Source of the DNA: Acanthosepion esculentum
Lineage: Eukaryota > Mollusca > Cephalopoda > Sepiida > Sepiidae
DNA length: 64,000 nucleotides
NCBI GenBank assembly: GCA_964036315.1
Contig: OZ038510.1
Coordinates: 79,044,256 to 79,108,255, forward strand
Direction: 5' to 3'
Shown here piece after piece: positions 45,101 through 53,665 of the stretch. Each line of letters opens with the position of its first letter. The stretch's first letter is position 1. The translations under genes were made by a program, and so were the position numbers. The notes beneath the pieces are model-generated. The model had not been told where the DNA came from. It saw nothing but the letters and a program-made list of their open reading frames with translations, and did no database searches.

Positions 45101-48100
45101 GAGAAAAGGAAGAAGAGATAACTTACCGAGTTTAATAGTGAAAGTTGGAAACATGACGTTTCAATCATTGTACACTCTGGCCTTCCTCAGGTGATTGGAA
45201 TTTCAAACGGAACCCAAGGACACATGGTCTAATGGGTAAAAGCAATGGTTGATTCCAGTGGCTCGAGCCAAATTGTTATGAGTTCAATACCTGCCTAGAG
45301 CTGAGGGGAACAAAAACTTGGAGAATTGAGGTAAAGGGAGATAACTGATAGTGAGACATCTGGAAGAGGCATGGCACGTGGAAATAGAACAATCTACCCT
45401 GGATGAAATAAAGGGTTCAATTTGAAAATCAAATCACCTGAAGAATGCCAAAGCATATAACGACTGAAACGTGAATATGACAACAAAGATGAGGCCAACA
45501 GTACATATAATGTAAATAATTACAATACTTCATCTCAGAAATATAGACAGATAAAGTTGGAAATATATATAAGAATTCAGAAACTCAAGAGACTCTTGCC
45601 ACTAAGAGATGTCCATAAACACAGAAACCGAGGCCACGTATGTGGACACTGGAGTCCTTTCGAAAGAGAAGAGGATAAATGATCAAAATTTATATTCTTA
45701 TAGAATTTAAGTCTTTGAATAAATTCAGGGCAGGATTATGGACTTTTGGGACCTCTAGGCTAGCGTAATAATCTGCCACCCCTCCTCAGATAGAACCACT
45801 AACTCAGCCATCATCATCAGGTTGAGAATTCTTCTCAGATTCTCTTGACTCCTTCCTTCCAACCATTTCTGTCAGACACAGCCATCGCTAGGTCCTTCAG
45901 GTGGCATCCAGTGTCATCCTTGTGTATGTTCCATCAAGTGATTCTTCTTTGTCTTTTGTCAGTGTCCATGTTGTCGAGCTATAGAGCAAGACAGATTCTA
46001 CTGTGTCTTTAAAGAAGTCCCTTTTAAGTTGGCCAAACTCTATCTTGAACATATTTTACTCAGGATTTATTTTAGCAACATTTATATAGCTTGGAGGAAA
46101 ATTATTGCAAATTCTTTAAATAAACTAGAATAGTTCTTTTGTTTGACAATAAAGATATCACTATTTTTCTATTTGTTACAACCAAATTGTTATGAGTTCA
46201 ATACCTGCCTAGAGCTGAGGGGAACAAAAACTTGGAGAATAGAGGTAAAGGGAGATAACTGATTTGACTGGTAAAGCTCCCTCCCTAACCCTTGCACATC
46301 TAAATGAGTATGACTACTGCTATGGCATCCGTGGAGTTAGTTCTTACTGACATATCCATCCAGCTACCAAGCATGGTTGACTTTCTTTCGGGATGCAGCA
46401 GATTCGGTTGATGGAGCAGGCTTAAGCGATTCTGGGTGAATGTCTCAACAGGTAAAAAGTGGGGTTAGTATGACTGACCACAAAAGGTTTTTCCACAAAA
46501 TAATTTATTCAGTATTCAATATATTCATTAACCCTGTGTTAGTCACCCCAGATTTCTGAAAATGGATCCCCTGGCATCTGACTCCCATGACAAAACAGTT
46601 ACAACTGTGCCACACTGTGCTAGACACTCTTACTGAGTCACGAGAGCAGTGTGAGTGAGCAAAAGTCTCTTGTCTACTGATGGTCAATAGACAAGCCAAT
46701 GATCCGCCCACCTCATTTCCACTTTGGCGGACAATTAAAAAAACTCTTTCTTGATGATAGATGGTTAAAGATATGCTGAGCTGGCCTCTGACCAACAAAA
46801 GAAAAAATTTCTTTTATTTCAGCATTCACCTTTCTCCATATGGAAACTTCCACTAATGGTATATACCATTTTAATAAATATTATCTCGAGTTATTTAGAG
46901 ATATATTTGAATTTCATGTTATTTCAATTTTTTTTTCTTTCTTGTTATGTACTTGTTACTAGAACTTTCATTGCACTACAACAATTAATAATGCCCACAT
47001 TTTTACACTTGTAATTTTATCCGCAGCTCACTTTTATGAACAATGTTATAGATGTTTAGACACCAAAATCATTACATTTTTTTTCTATGTCGGATTTTAA
47101 GCGTCTTTTGCTGGGAGGCACAATTTAGTCTTAGTGTTGCAAGCCTCAGCAAATCTCTCTAATTCACGTGATGTTAATCTTAATTTTAAGCTACCCCAAT
47201 ACAAGGGAATTGAATGATGGGAAACCTGGTGTTTATCGAATACTGTTCCCATGTCAAATTCATCTGCTTGGAGAGGTTGTAAGAGAAGATCTGAAATGAA
47301 ACTGTAAAGTGGGAGACAGGGTGGGGGGGGGGAAGCTGTATGTTATCTTCTTGAAAATCAATCTCTTTCTCTCAGTCAAATATCTCAACACCAAATTGTT
47401 ACAGTTTACTGCTGGCGAAAAATAAAGAGGCTTTCTCAAGCGTTAAAAAGAATCTTACCAAATTGACTGCATTTCCTTAGCCTGTCTCGAATGTGTTATT
47501 TACTGCCATCTGGTGTCAAAGTCCCAACTATGAAAATGATCTATATTTAACTGGGAATCATTAGACACTTATTCAGCAGTGTGATATTTTAAGCTGCCAA
47601 TAAAAGTTAACATGACTCTTTGTACCTGGATCATATACATTTATCATTAGACAGTTAATCAGCAGTGTGACATTTTAAACTGCCAATGAAAGTTAACATG
47701 ACTCTTTGTACCTGGATCATATACATTTATCATTAGACAGTTAATCAGCAGTGTGACATTTTAAACTGCCAATAAAAGTTAACATGACTCTTTGTACCTG
47801 GATCATATACATTTATCATTAGACAGTTAATCAGCAGTGTGACATTTTAAACTGCCAATGAAAGTTAACATGGCTCTTTGTACCTGGATCATATACATTT
47901 ATCATTAGACAGTTAATCAGCAGTGTGACATTTTAAACTGCCAATGAAAGTTAACATGACTCTTTGTACCTGGATCATATACATTTATCATTAGACAGTT
48001 AATCAGCAGTGTGACATTTTAAACTGCCAATGAAAGTTAACGTGACTCTTTGTACCTGGATCATATACATTTATCATTAGGCTTCCATAAAACAACGTCA

Positions 48101-51078
48101 ATCGGACGAACTGAATTCTGAAAATATTGCAGATATTCTGTATATTTGTGGAAGGACAACAATTAAGTTAAAGGCTTTTCAGGGTCAGCACATGTATAGG
48201 ATACAAATCCTATATCATTCCAACAAATAACTGAAAAACACAAAGTAGATTTGCACACCCGCAAAATCCGATCAAAGCGACTAAAAACAGATTTCGCAGT
48301 AAGGTGTGAAATTAATTTTCTGACCAATGAAAGGAGGCGATTTCATAAACTGAGAAAAAAATAACGAGCCAGTGTGAAAAAGAAGTCAGCCATAAATAGA
48401 GAGACTCAAGTCAATCACAGTCAGAAGGGCGCAGATATCAAAGAGTGCATAGGACTGACAGTCAAGTCCATCACTGACTCAACCCGGCACTAAGAGCAGA
48501 AAGTGGGGTAGGAAAGCAGAACAACAACAAATTTACAACTGACTCCAAAACAATTCAACCCGATAAGTACATTTTCCTCTTATCTTTTATTTCTCATTCA
48601 CACTCTCTTTTTCAACTTAAATTGATCGCCCCTTTTTCCTTCCTTCCTTCTCGGCGGATACAACAAAAACAAAAGAAACGGACATTACTCTACTACTCCG
48701 TTGAAAGACAGCGAACACATCGACATTTTTTGTTCAAATCACATTTGCTTAAACGAACTAAAAAGCATTAATCTTTTTTACTCTGTTCAAACAAGATATA
48801 AAAAATATACAAATTTGTTTATTCTGCATGAATGTCGTTAAATATACAATATTCTATTTTTCTACAAACATTCCTTATCGTATTGTCTTTTCTTGAAATT
48901 TGCGTTGTATTTTGTGGACGGTTTATCCCGCGTTAAATTCTCCTTTTAATCCGGGTATGCTGTACCCCACACATGAAGTAAATTTCAACCCCAGGGATTT
49001 ACCAGCAGTCGTCAAGCAAAAGATAAATCTTTCTTTTTTTCACTTCCAGTTTTACCTAAAACACTGAATGTGTATATTCCTGCCCAAAATGTATCAAGTA
49101 AGTGTCATATTTTCTTAATAGATGTCATTATTTCTTACAATTTCAGCACTTTTATCATCACTGTTATAGATACTTAGACACCAAATCATATCTTTCATTT
49201 TGTGTGTTAAATATTCAAAATGTCTTCTGCTGGAATGCACAATCTAGAGTCTTAGTGTTGCAGACCTCGGCTAATCTCTTGAGTAATATATTTCTTGAAA
49301 AACAGTTCAAAATTCACATGAAGTTGTTATGGTGAAACACACCTAGTCTATAGATAATAGGCTCTCCCATCTAATATAAGTAGGAGTCAGTGAGGGTCGA
49401 CTGGGGGTTGAATACGAAAGTAGTCAGCTACCACAACTCGATTACTCTGCGTAATACTTATTACAAGTTCCTAACGTTTTTGTACGTTGAACCTATTAGG
49501 ACCAAATTTAGTCCAAATACAGTTTCCACTGAGGAAATAACTCTACAACAGAAGTACAGTTTACATTTAAGTTATCCCAACACAAGGAAATAATGTGATG
49601 TGAAATCTGATGTTTATTGAACACTGTTCCCATCTACCTGGAGAGGTTGTTAGATGAGAATGGAGTTGAAGCTGTAAAGTTGGCGTGTTATGAAGAATCT
49701 TTTTGCCTTTATAGTTTTGTGAGGTTCTCTCTTTTGTCCTGGGTATGATGATAAACAACATTTGGCAGCAAGGCCACTAATTGGGAGGTTTCGAGTTGTG
49801 TGGAACTCTCTTAATTGTTATTGTTCCCTGGTCTGCCCTGAACCAGGCTGGTAGCACCTGTTAGGGTCCCATCTCTATGCAAGTAGTGAACACCCAAACT
49901 GGGGTCAAAATATAAAAATACATTAAAAGAAATTATCAGTAATGCATTTTCATAGTAAATAAAACATTTATTTTGGACGAGGGGGGTGGTGAGTTACCAA
50001 ACCTCACAAGAAAGTAACACTTTGGCATTAAATGACCCATGAAGAGTTGATATGCCATTAAACAAACCAAACAGGTTCTCTCCGGATTCATTTTCTAACA
50101 ATTCTAATAAATTTTTATTTATTATTAATCCATACTTGTTGCATGACAAAAATGAAATTGGTGGACTGACTTTGCATTGTGGTTAAGACTGCCTTTAGAG
50201 TATTTAAGGCATGAAATGATTTCTCCCTGCAAAAACCCAGCAACCATGCAGATTGTGTGTCTGCTTGAACATGTAATTCAGTCCTAAATTGCTAAGCTAT
50301 AACTGAGATAAAATATAAATATATCAAGTGATCTAATCTACTAATTAGATAATTAATAATTATATTTCATACAAGTCACTAATTATTTCTTGTTTATCAG
50401 AAAGCAAATAAAAAGTACCTGTAGAGATCAATTAGAAATTGATTTCAACTTTTACTAAAATTTTCAATGAAGGCTGAAAATATTTTAATATCAAAATAAC
50501 GAGATCATATAGCATTTAATGAAAATTGATACAGAAATCATTTAAAAGAATAAAATATAGCATTTAATGAAAATTAATACAGAAATCATTTAAAAGAATA
50601 AAATATAGCATTTAATCAAAATGACTGCATAAATCATTTCTTACCAATATTTCCAAAAGTAACTGATTTTTTTCATTTAATAAAGTGTAGACACTTATTC
50701 AAAATGTATATTTGGATGGTTTTTCTTTCACTTTTACTTGAAATGATGAAAGCTAAACTTTTTTTTTCAGATAACCAAGAAATAATATGGATCAAACCAA
50801 CAAATTTGAATGGAAGTTATGATGTGATGTTGGTGATGTTCTTCAAGAATCTATCTGAAAAAGGTGAAGTTATCCTTTCAATTGGAAAAGGCAACACCCC
50901 GATGAAAAACTACCGTGCTTCTTTTGAAACACTTGATGATTTGCCAGAGTTAGTGATTCATCAGTCTATTAAGATTGATCCCCAGGATGATGTAAAAATC
51001 TTCTACAAAGGTGATAACAGGTTATTGATAAAAAGGGTGCCACACAGTTACATAATGTTGACCAAGACTAATATTTAA
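37166..51078 (+). CDS. Spliced gene for a predicted secreted protein, built of mini-exons
   Basis: Coding exons: 37166-37195, 39583-39601, 42259-42306, 44887-44934, 49050-49097 and 50771-51078. All introns are GT-AG with strong polypyrimidine tracts and GTAAG donors. The phases chain exactly (0, then 1 at every later junction), giving 501 nt (166 residues), or 150 residues if one 48-nt duplicate is used. The N-terminus MAVGMVTAVLLIYFLF plus VSTTAAS is a clear signal peptide, so the product is probably secreted. The C-terminal 100 residues (GSYDVMLVMFFKNL, then IKIDPQDDVKIFYKGDN) have the strand pattern of a C1q/TNF-type jelly-roll half, but this is a tentative reading. No family is firmly recognised. 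Introns carry hAT, LINE and SINE insertions. Confidence 0.72.
37347..37730. mobile_element. hAT-type mini-element in intron 1
   Basis: Target duplication CTTTAAAC (37339-37346) and CTTTGAAC (37731-37738), one mismatch. Ends are CAGGGTTTCCTAAC and, in reverse complement, CAAGAGTTCCCAACC. 384 bp, non-coding. Confidence 0.75.
38285..39000 (-). pseudogene. 3' end of an RTE-like LINE, degenerate, in intron 1
   Basis: The minus strand reads KRLEAKEMWFYRRTLRILWT, the common (R/K)(L/I)EA-x-EMWF(Y)RR-x(2)-RI-x-WTD block found at the end of many LINE endonuclease-reverse transcriptase proteins. GRNSKKRKFIK and KGQEIVENHD follow, matching the usual (A)KRQ-x-LLRATKDRKLWRTMI tail in decayed form. Several stops and shifts are present. 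The plus-strand frame at 38245-38586 is its shadow. Confidence 0.75.
39002..39470. repeat. Three tandem copies of about 150 bp joined by (GA)n tracts
   Basis: TCTGCTATTGACATTGTG recurs at about 39013, 39178 and 39319; each copy ends AGAATCCCCTAGAGAGAG and is followed by a GA run and GGAGAGCCAYGATTT. The GA run is longest (about 40 bp) in the first copy. The unit's left part belongs to the adjacent LINE remnant. Confidence 0.88.
39583..39601 (+). other. Exon 2: 19-nt microexon completing the signal peptide
   Basis: Acceptor GGATTTCTTTCTTTTCAG, exon CTGATTTACTTCCTTTTTG, donor GTAAGTTTC. It encodes LIYFLF and takes phase 0 to phase 1, so skipping it would break the frame. This makes it obligatory for the downstream exons. 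Confidence 0.68.
39870..39940 (-). ncRNA. Hammerhead-ribozyme-like motif, minus strand
   Basis: On the minus strand: CUGAUGA (39926-39920), a weak stem II UUC/GAG, GAAA (39906-39903), a 5-bp stem III AUGUG-UCA-CACAU and then UA, the expected cleavage context. An 8-bp distal stem I pairs AUGACAAA (39940-39933) with UUUGUCAU (39877-39870). All three helices around the conserved core can therefore be drawn. Stem II has two extra A residues, and the proximal part of stem I does not pair well, so this is likely a decayed copy from a Penelope-type element. Confidence 0.5.
40104..40859. mobile_element. hAT-type element in intron 2
   Basis: Terminal inverted repeats CAGTGGTTTCCAACC (left) and GGTTGGGAACCACTG (right), the classic hAT terminus. 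Target duplication GTCTCGAG/GTCTAGAG (40096-40103 and 40860-40867, one mismatch). Just inside each end are GTGTGCCGC-type subterminal repeats. Non-coding. The two Penelope-like repeat copies of opposite orientation (39.85-40.08 and 40.93-41.17 kb) lie on either side. Confidence 0.9.
41098..41134 (+). ncRNA. Hammerhead-ribozyme-like motif, unit A
   Basis: CTGATGA (41098-41104), A, GTC..GAC stem II, GAAAC (41118-41122), then a short stem III AC/GU and UA at 41133-41134. It is a relative of the minus-strand motif at 39870-39940 and has a better stem II but a poorer stem I. Confidence 0.42.
42259..42306 (+). other. Exon 3a: 48-nt cassette
   Basis: Acceptor TTCTTTGCCAG, donor GTAAGTAAT; phase 1 at both ends, so it adds or removes 16 residues without a shift. 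It encodes VSTTAASLDVGIQNAI with the split codons. It differs from exon 3b only at GCA/GCC (silent) and CTT/GTT (Leu/Val). Confidence 0.75.
42588..42960 (+). repeat. SINE composite, unit A: tRNA-like head plus 107-bp-type tail
   Basis: Head GGACACATGGCCCAGTGG (A-box TGGCCCAGTGG) and GTGAGTTCAATACC (B-box-like), then the GGCACGTGGAAACAGAAC body and CCTGAAGAAGGCCGGAGC, ending CCTCATCTCAGAAATATAG. The tail is the same unit that forms the 107-bp array at 14 kb. The 109-codon open frame here is a by-product. Confidence 0.82.
43130..43650 (-). pseudogene. LINE ORF2 fragment in duplication unit A
   Basis: The minus strand gives KRDFLKSTLESLLLCG and, further on, SLDGTYT, matching the LINE block (K)RDF-x-K-x-TVES(V/I)LLYG-x-TTWTL. 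Unit B preserves the better reading (KRDFFKDTVESVLLYSSTTW). Both are decayed. Confidence 0.65.
43834..43871 (+). ncRNA. Hammerhead-ribozyme-like motif, unit B
   Basis: CTGATGA (43834-43840), AGTCTGGAC, GAAAC (43850-43854). Stem II is GUC/GAC with only two loop bases, four fewer than unit A. ACAAA upstream can pair with UUUGU downstream as a distal stem I. Confidence 0.38.
44887..44934 (+). other. Exon 3b: duplicated 48-nt cassette
   Basis: Same splice sites and phase as exon 3a. It would encode STTAASVDVGIQNAI after the split codon. Both copies keep intact splice sites and frame, so both can be used, separately or together. Confidence 0.7.
45225..45560 (+). repeat. SINE composite, unit B
   Basis: Head GGACACATGGTCTAATGGG (A-box TGGTCTAATGG), B-box-like ATGAGTTCAATACC, tail CTGAAGAATGCC and CTCATCTCAGAAATATAG-like, more diverged than in unit A. 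A further head fragment lies at 46180-46262. Confidence 0.78.
45735..46060 (-). pseudogene. LINE ORF2 fragment in duplication unit B
   Basis: The minus strand reads KRDFFKDTVESVLLYSSTTW then TLTKDKEESLDGTYTRMTL, a recognisable stretch of LINE reverse transcriptase C-terminal region. It is the paralog of the fragment at 43130-43650. Confidence 0.7.
46263..46822. other. No supported gene
   Basis: A 97-codon minus frame (46798-46505) shows no domain and no start or splice context. The sequence is less AT-rich than its surroundings but matches no element I know. Confidence 0.3.
46823..46858 (+). other. Candidate 36-nt mini-exon
   Basis: CTTTTATTTCAG precedes it and GTATAT follows. Its 36 nt are phase 1 to phase 1 and stop-free (reading SFTFLHMETSTN after the split codon). 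The DNA just downstream (46,980-47,290) is a diverged paralog of the sequence after exon 4 (49,140-49,650). The weak donor keeps confidence low. Confidence 0.3.
47557..48072. repeat. 86-bp tandem array, 6 units
   Basis: ATCATTAGACAGTTAATCAG recurs every 86 bp (47643, 47729, 47815, 47901, 47987), preceded by a divergent first unit at 47557. Units are nearly identical, suggesting recent spread. The array lies in the intron before exon 4. No spacers separate the units, so this is not CRISPR-like. Confidence 0.95.
48073..49049. other. Intron sequence, possible solo LTR
   Basis: 48.28-48.56 kb is less AT-rich and includes AGCCATAAATAGAGAG (TATA-like) followed by a CAATCACAGTCAG leader-like segment, reminiscent of the outer LTR's layout. 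No partner copy is in the window. No coding frame. Confidence 0.3.
49050..49097 (+). other. Exon 4: diverged 48-nt cassette
   Basis: Acceptor TTTTTTTCACTTCCAG, donor GTAAGTGTC, phase 1 to phase 1, encoding FLPKTLNVYIPAQNVS with the split codons. It has the same length and phase as exons 3a/3b, shares CAAAATG at the same position, and its donor is followed by ATATTTTCTTAATAG as in the exon 3 introns. It is probably an older member of the same exon family. Confidence 0.72.
49800..49910 (-). repeat. Dispersed short repeat, second copy
   Basis: Contains CACCTGTTAGGGTCCCA and CCCAAACTGGGGTCAAAA, matching 16865-17010. Confidence 0.7.
50512..50640. repeat. 61-bp tandem repeat, about 2.3 units
   Basis: AGCATTTAATGAAAATTNATACAG recurs at about 50512, 50568 and 50607 with CAGAAATCATTTAAAAGAA between. 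It lies in the last intron. Confidence 0.8.
50704..50770 (+). promoter_or_regulatory. In-frame upstream ORF that could give an alternative start to the last exon
   Basis: ATG at 50704 opens a frame (MYIWMVFLSLLLEMMKAKLF) that runs through the polypyrimidine tract into exon 5 without a stop. The residues look like a signal peptide. Either this is chance, or an alternative promoter yields a short secreted form of 124 residues. Confidence 0.35.
50771..51078 (+). other. Exon 5: terminal coding exon
   Basis: Acceptor TTTTTTTTTCAG, then 102 codons to TAA at 51076. It encodes the globular part, NNQEIIWIKPTNLNGSYDV, KNLSEKGEVILSIGKGN, LVIHQSIKIDPQDDVKI, KRVPHSYIML. It is Cys-free, so it has no disulfides. 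A potential N-glycosylation site is at NLS. AATAAA signals follow at about 51110-51205 within a tandem 3' repeat. Confidence 0.75.
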
Positions 51079-51467
51079 AATTGACTTCTTCTGTCATTGA
51101 ATATTCATATAAAAATTCAAAATATATCTTCTGATTTTCAAAACTTAATTTCATAATGTAAATACTTGATTTTTTGTATTCTGATAAAGAGATCAATGAA
51201 TATTCAAATAAAAATTCAAAATATATCTTCTTCTGACATAATGTTGACCAAGACTAATATTTAAAATTGACTTCTTCTGTCATTGAATATTCAAATAAAA
51301 ATTCAAAATATATCTTCTTCTGACATAATGTTGACCAAGACTAATATTTAAAATTGACTTCTTCTGTCATTGAATATTCAAATAAAAATTCAAAATATAT
51401 CTTCTTCTGACATAATGTTGACCAAGACTAATATTTAAAATTGACTTCTTCTGTCATAGAATATTCG
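51051..51467 (+). repeat. 87-bp tandem copies of the gene's last codons and 3' end
   Basis: The exon 5 end CATAATGTTGACCAAGACTA (51051) recurs at 51237, 51324 and 51411, spaced 87 bp, each with the stop TAA and a CAAATAAAAATTC polyadenylation-like signal. The array is cut by the dispersed repeat at 51468. Confidence 0.93.
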
Positions 51468-51802
51468 GGTTTTCCGTAGACATCATCCACTTGAGTTTTG
51501 CCAAAACCACTTATCCCGTCTGGTTGAAGTCCGTGTGTTAGACCACCCAAAAGTCCAATTCGCCATTTATCATAAACTTTACTTTAACGAACCCGTCTCT
51601 TAATCACTCTGGAATTATTACATTTAATTAACTAATAACTCAACGCCAGAAACAATTATTAAGAAAAAAAAAAAACAGTAAAAAGTAAATAAACTTATTT
51701 CTGGAATTACTCCGGAATCCCTCCTACCCAAGTAATTAGCACCTTCATCCTAATTCTTTAGCACGGTTGATTACTAAATCTACCTTTTGTTGTTCTCTCT
51801 CT
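51468..51802. repeat. 330-bp dispersed repeat, copy B
   Basis: Same as 22628-22935, with extra GAGTTTTGCCAAAACC. It interrupts the 3' tandem array of the gene. Confidence 0.85.
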
Positions 51803-52176
51803 CTATGTCACAATACAGAGGCAGCCATTTTCATCTCCAACCACTTCCCCATCAATATCTTCTCGAGTGAATCCCTCAATGTTATTTTCTGAGTCTGAAT
51901 CAAAGATAGCTTCAAGAAAAGCTTCAACAAATACAGGGGCAGCCATTTTCATCTCCAACCACTTCCCCATCAATATCTACTCGAGTGAAGCCCCCAATGT
52001 CATTTTCCAAATCAAAGATTTCTTCAAGAAAAGCTTCAACAAATACAGGGGTAGCCAGTTCCACCTCCAACCACTTCCCTATCAATATCTGCTTCAGTGA
52101 AGCACCCAATGTCATTTTCCGAGTCTGAATAAAACATTTCTTCAAGAAAATCTTTATCAAATACAGGATCAGCCAT
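51803..52176 (-). repeat. Tandem array of an acidic mini-ORF, three units of about 115 bp
   Basis: On the minus strand, each unit reads like MADPVFDKDFLEEMF, then DSENDIGCFTEADID, then EVVG. Units start with ATG near 52175, 52060 and 51945. The furthest unit ends MAAPVFVEAFLEAIF...GCLCIVT and a stop. Short acidic N-termini of this kind occur in piggyBac-type transposases, but no transposase follows, so the origin is a guess. Confidence 0.5.
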
Positions 52177-53587
52177 TTTAATCTGAATAGATATCAAAAC
52201 AAAATCCATGTTTAATTTAAAAGATTCTGTACCTCGTGTCTATTGAAGAACAATGCAAATACCACTGGAAAATAGTTTAGCCTCGTTCTGAATTGAAAGT
52301 AGATTGTTTCCTGTTCAAAATACAGGTAATATACATTGCAAAGTGTTCATTTTAAGCACCCTTCGCAAGGTAATGTGCCCGCAGCTTCAGTAGAGAAAAC
52401 TATTTCGGCGACCTGATGCTCCTACAGTGTGGTTTAATTAAAAAAGATATTATGAGGTATGTTTATTATTTCAAATATTATTTTGTACTGGATATTCGTA
52501 TTTGAGTCAATGTTTCATTTAATTTAATCAGTTTTCTGTTTTGTTTTCTGGTCTGTGTACTTAAAAATAGAACATTGTGAGGCTCTTTGTACTGGGTAGT
52601 AAATGCATGTCAGATCAGACGGAGGTTTCTCCTGCAAAGGAAAACACAGGTTCAAATCCTGCAGGTGGTCACATTTTCTTAAGTTTTCTCAAATATGCAG
52701 TCCGGTCTACGAAATAAATACTGTTGAAAATAAATGGAGCGTTGAACATGCTCCAGGAGGATCCAGATGGCAATGATTACTAGGGTGATGCAGATGGCAA
52801 GGATTACTAGGGTGATGCAGATGGCAATGATTTCTTCTTTTGATCTAAAATTCTTTGCCAAATGAATCTATGGATTCGAGTTCAAATCAGCCGGACTCCT
52901 CCTTCAGATTAATTTTTATAAATTTATAAAAATTTATAATTTTTTGTGCATGATTGGAACTAAAGTTTTGATTACAGCACTGGATAGAGATGTAATATCA
53001 AAGACTTGGTCAATGGAAAAAATGGACTGGAGACTCAGATAACTAATTTGACTTAAAAGGAAATGGAATTTATCTACTTATCTCCTAAAGATGTGTGAGA
53101 TATCGAATTGTTACGTAAATAATATTTGTTTTAATTCAGATTGATTAAACTTTAAATAAATCAATCTTCCTCAAATACTGTTTCAGAAATGCCTATTTTA
53201 TTTTTGAATTTTTTTTTTAATAAAGAGAAATATGTTGTGTTGAGAGATTTGTCAATATGGCCGATTTATCGATTTCAAGAAGAAAAAAGTAATTCCAATC
53301 CTTTTAAATTCGGTTTGAAATATAGGAAAGCTAAGTTTGGTTTGGCTTTATTTTGTTTTGCAGCATATCAACACCTCAATGGGCTATTTAATGCCGACAA
53401 GATTTTTAGGATAGGTTCGTATGAATAGAATATTTATTCTTAGTAAGAAATCCGTTTAGAGATCAGGTTTCATTGATATTTGTAAAGTAGTTTTTGTCTA
53501 GAGTCAAAACTATTGCTGGTAATATTTTTTTTCTTTAAATGTATTGGTATTTTTATGATAAAAATCATTTTTTTATACTTTCATAGT
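52177..53587. other. No supported gene; small 30-bp repeat
   Basis: 52752-52835 has a GGGTGATGCAGATGGCAA unit about 2.7 times (30-bp period). A tRNA-like box B (GGTTCAAATCCTG) occurs at 52650. A splice-like TTTTGCAG at 53354-53361 has no coding context I can support. Confidence 0.4.
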
Positions 53588-53665
53588 GTTTTGACCCCAG
53601 TTTAATGGTTAATTATTTGCCCATAGCTGGGATCCTAGACAGGTGCTGCCAACCCGGTAGGAAAG
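53588..53665 (+). repeat. Dispersed short repeat, third copy, inverted
   Basis: GTTTTGACCCCAGTTTAATGG and AGCTGGGATCCTAGACAGG correspond to the reverse complement of the 16.9- and 49.85-kb copies. Confidence 0.65.

Larger units (their letters stand above)
43736..46130. repeat. Segmental tandem duplication, unit B
   Basis: Aligns to unit A with an offset of about 2.63 kb around the exon. It holds exon 3b, a second hammerhead-like motif, a SINE composite and the LINE fragment. The two units are highly similar over most of their length, with scattered substitutions and indels. Confidence 0.92.

Noticed and set aside
47557..48072. CRISPR array
   Set aside because: Units of 86 bp are contiguous with no unique spacers, and the genome is eukaryotic.
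52600..52680. Functional tRNA gene
   Set aside because: A B-box-like GGTTCAAATCCTG is present, but no matching A-box, cloverleaf or acceptor stem could be drawn.
53354..53428. Additional exon downstream of the secreted gene
   Set aside because: The TTTTGCAG acceptor lacks a compatible donor and sits after a stop and poly(A)-like signals.
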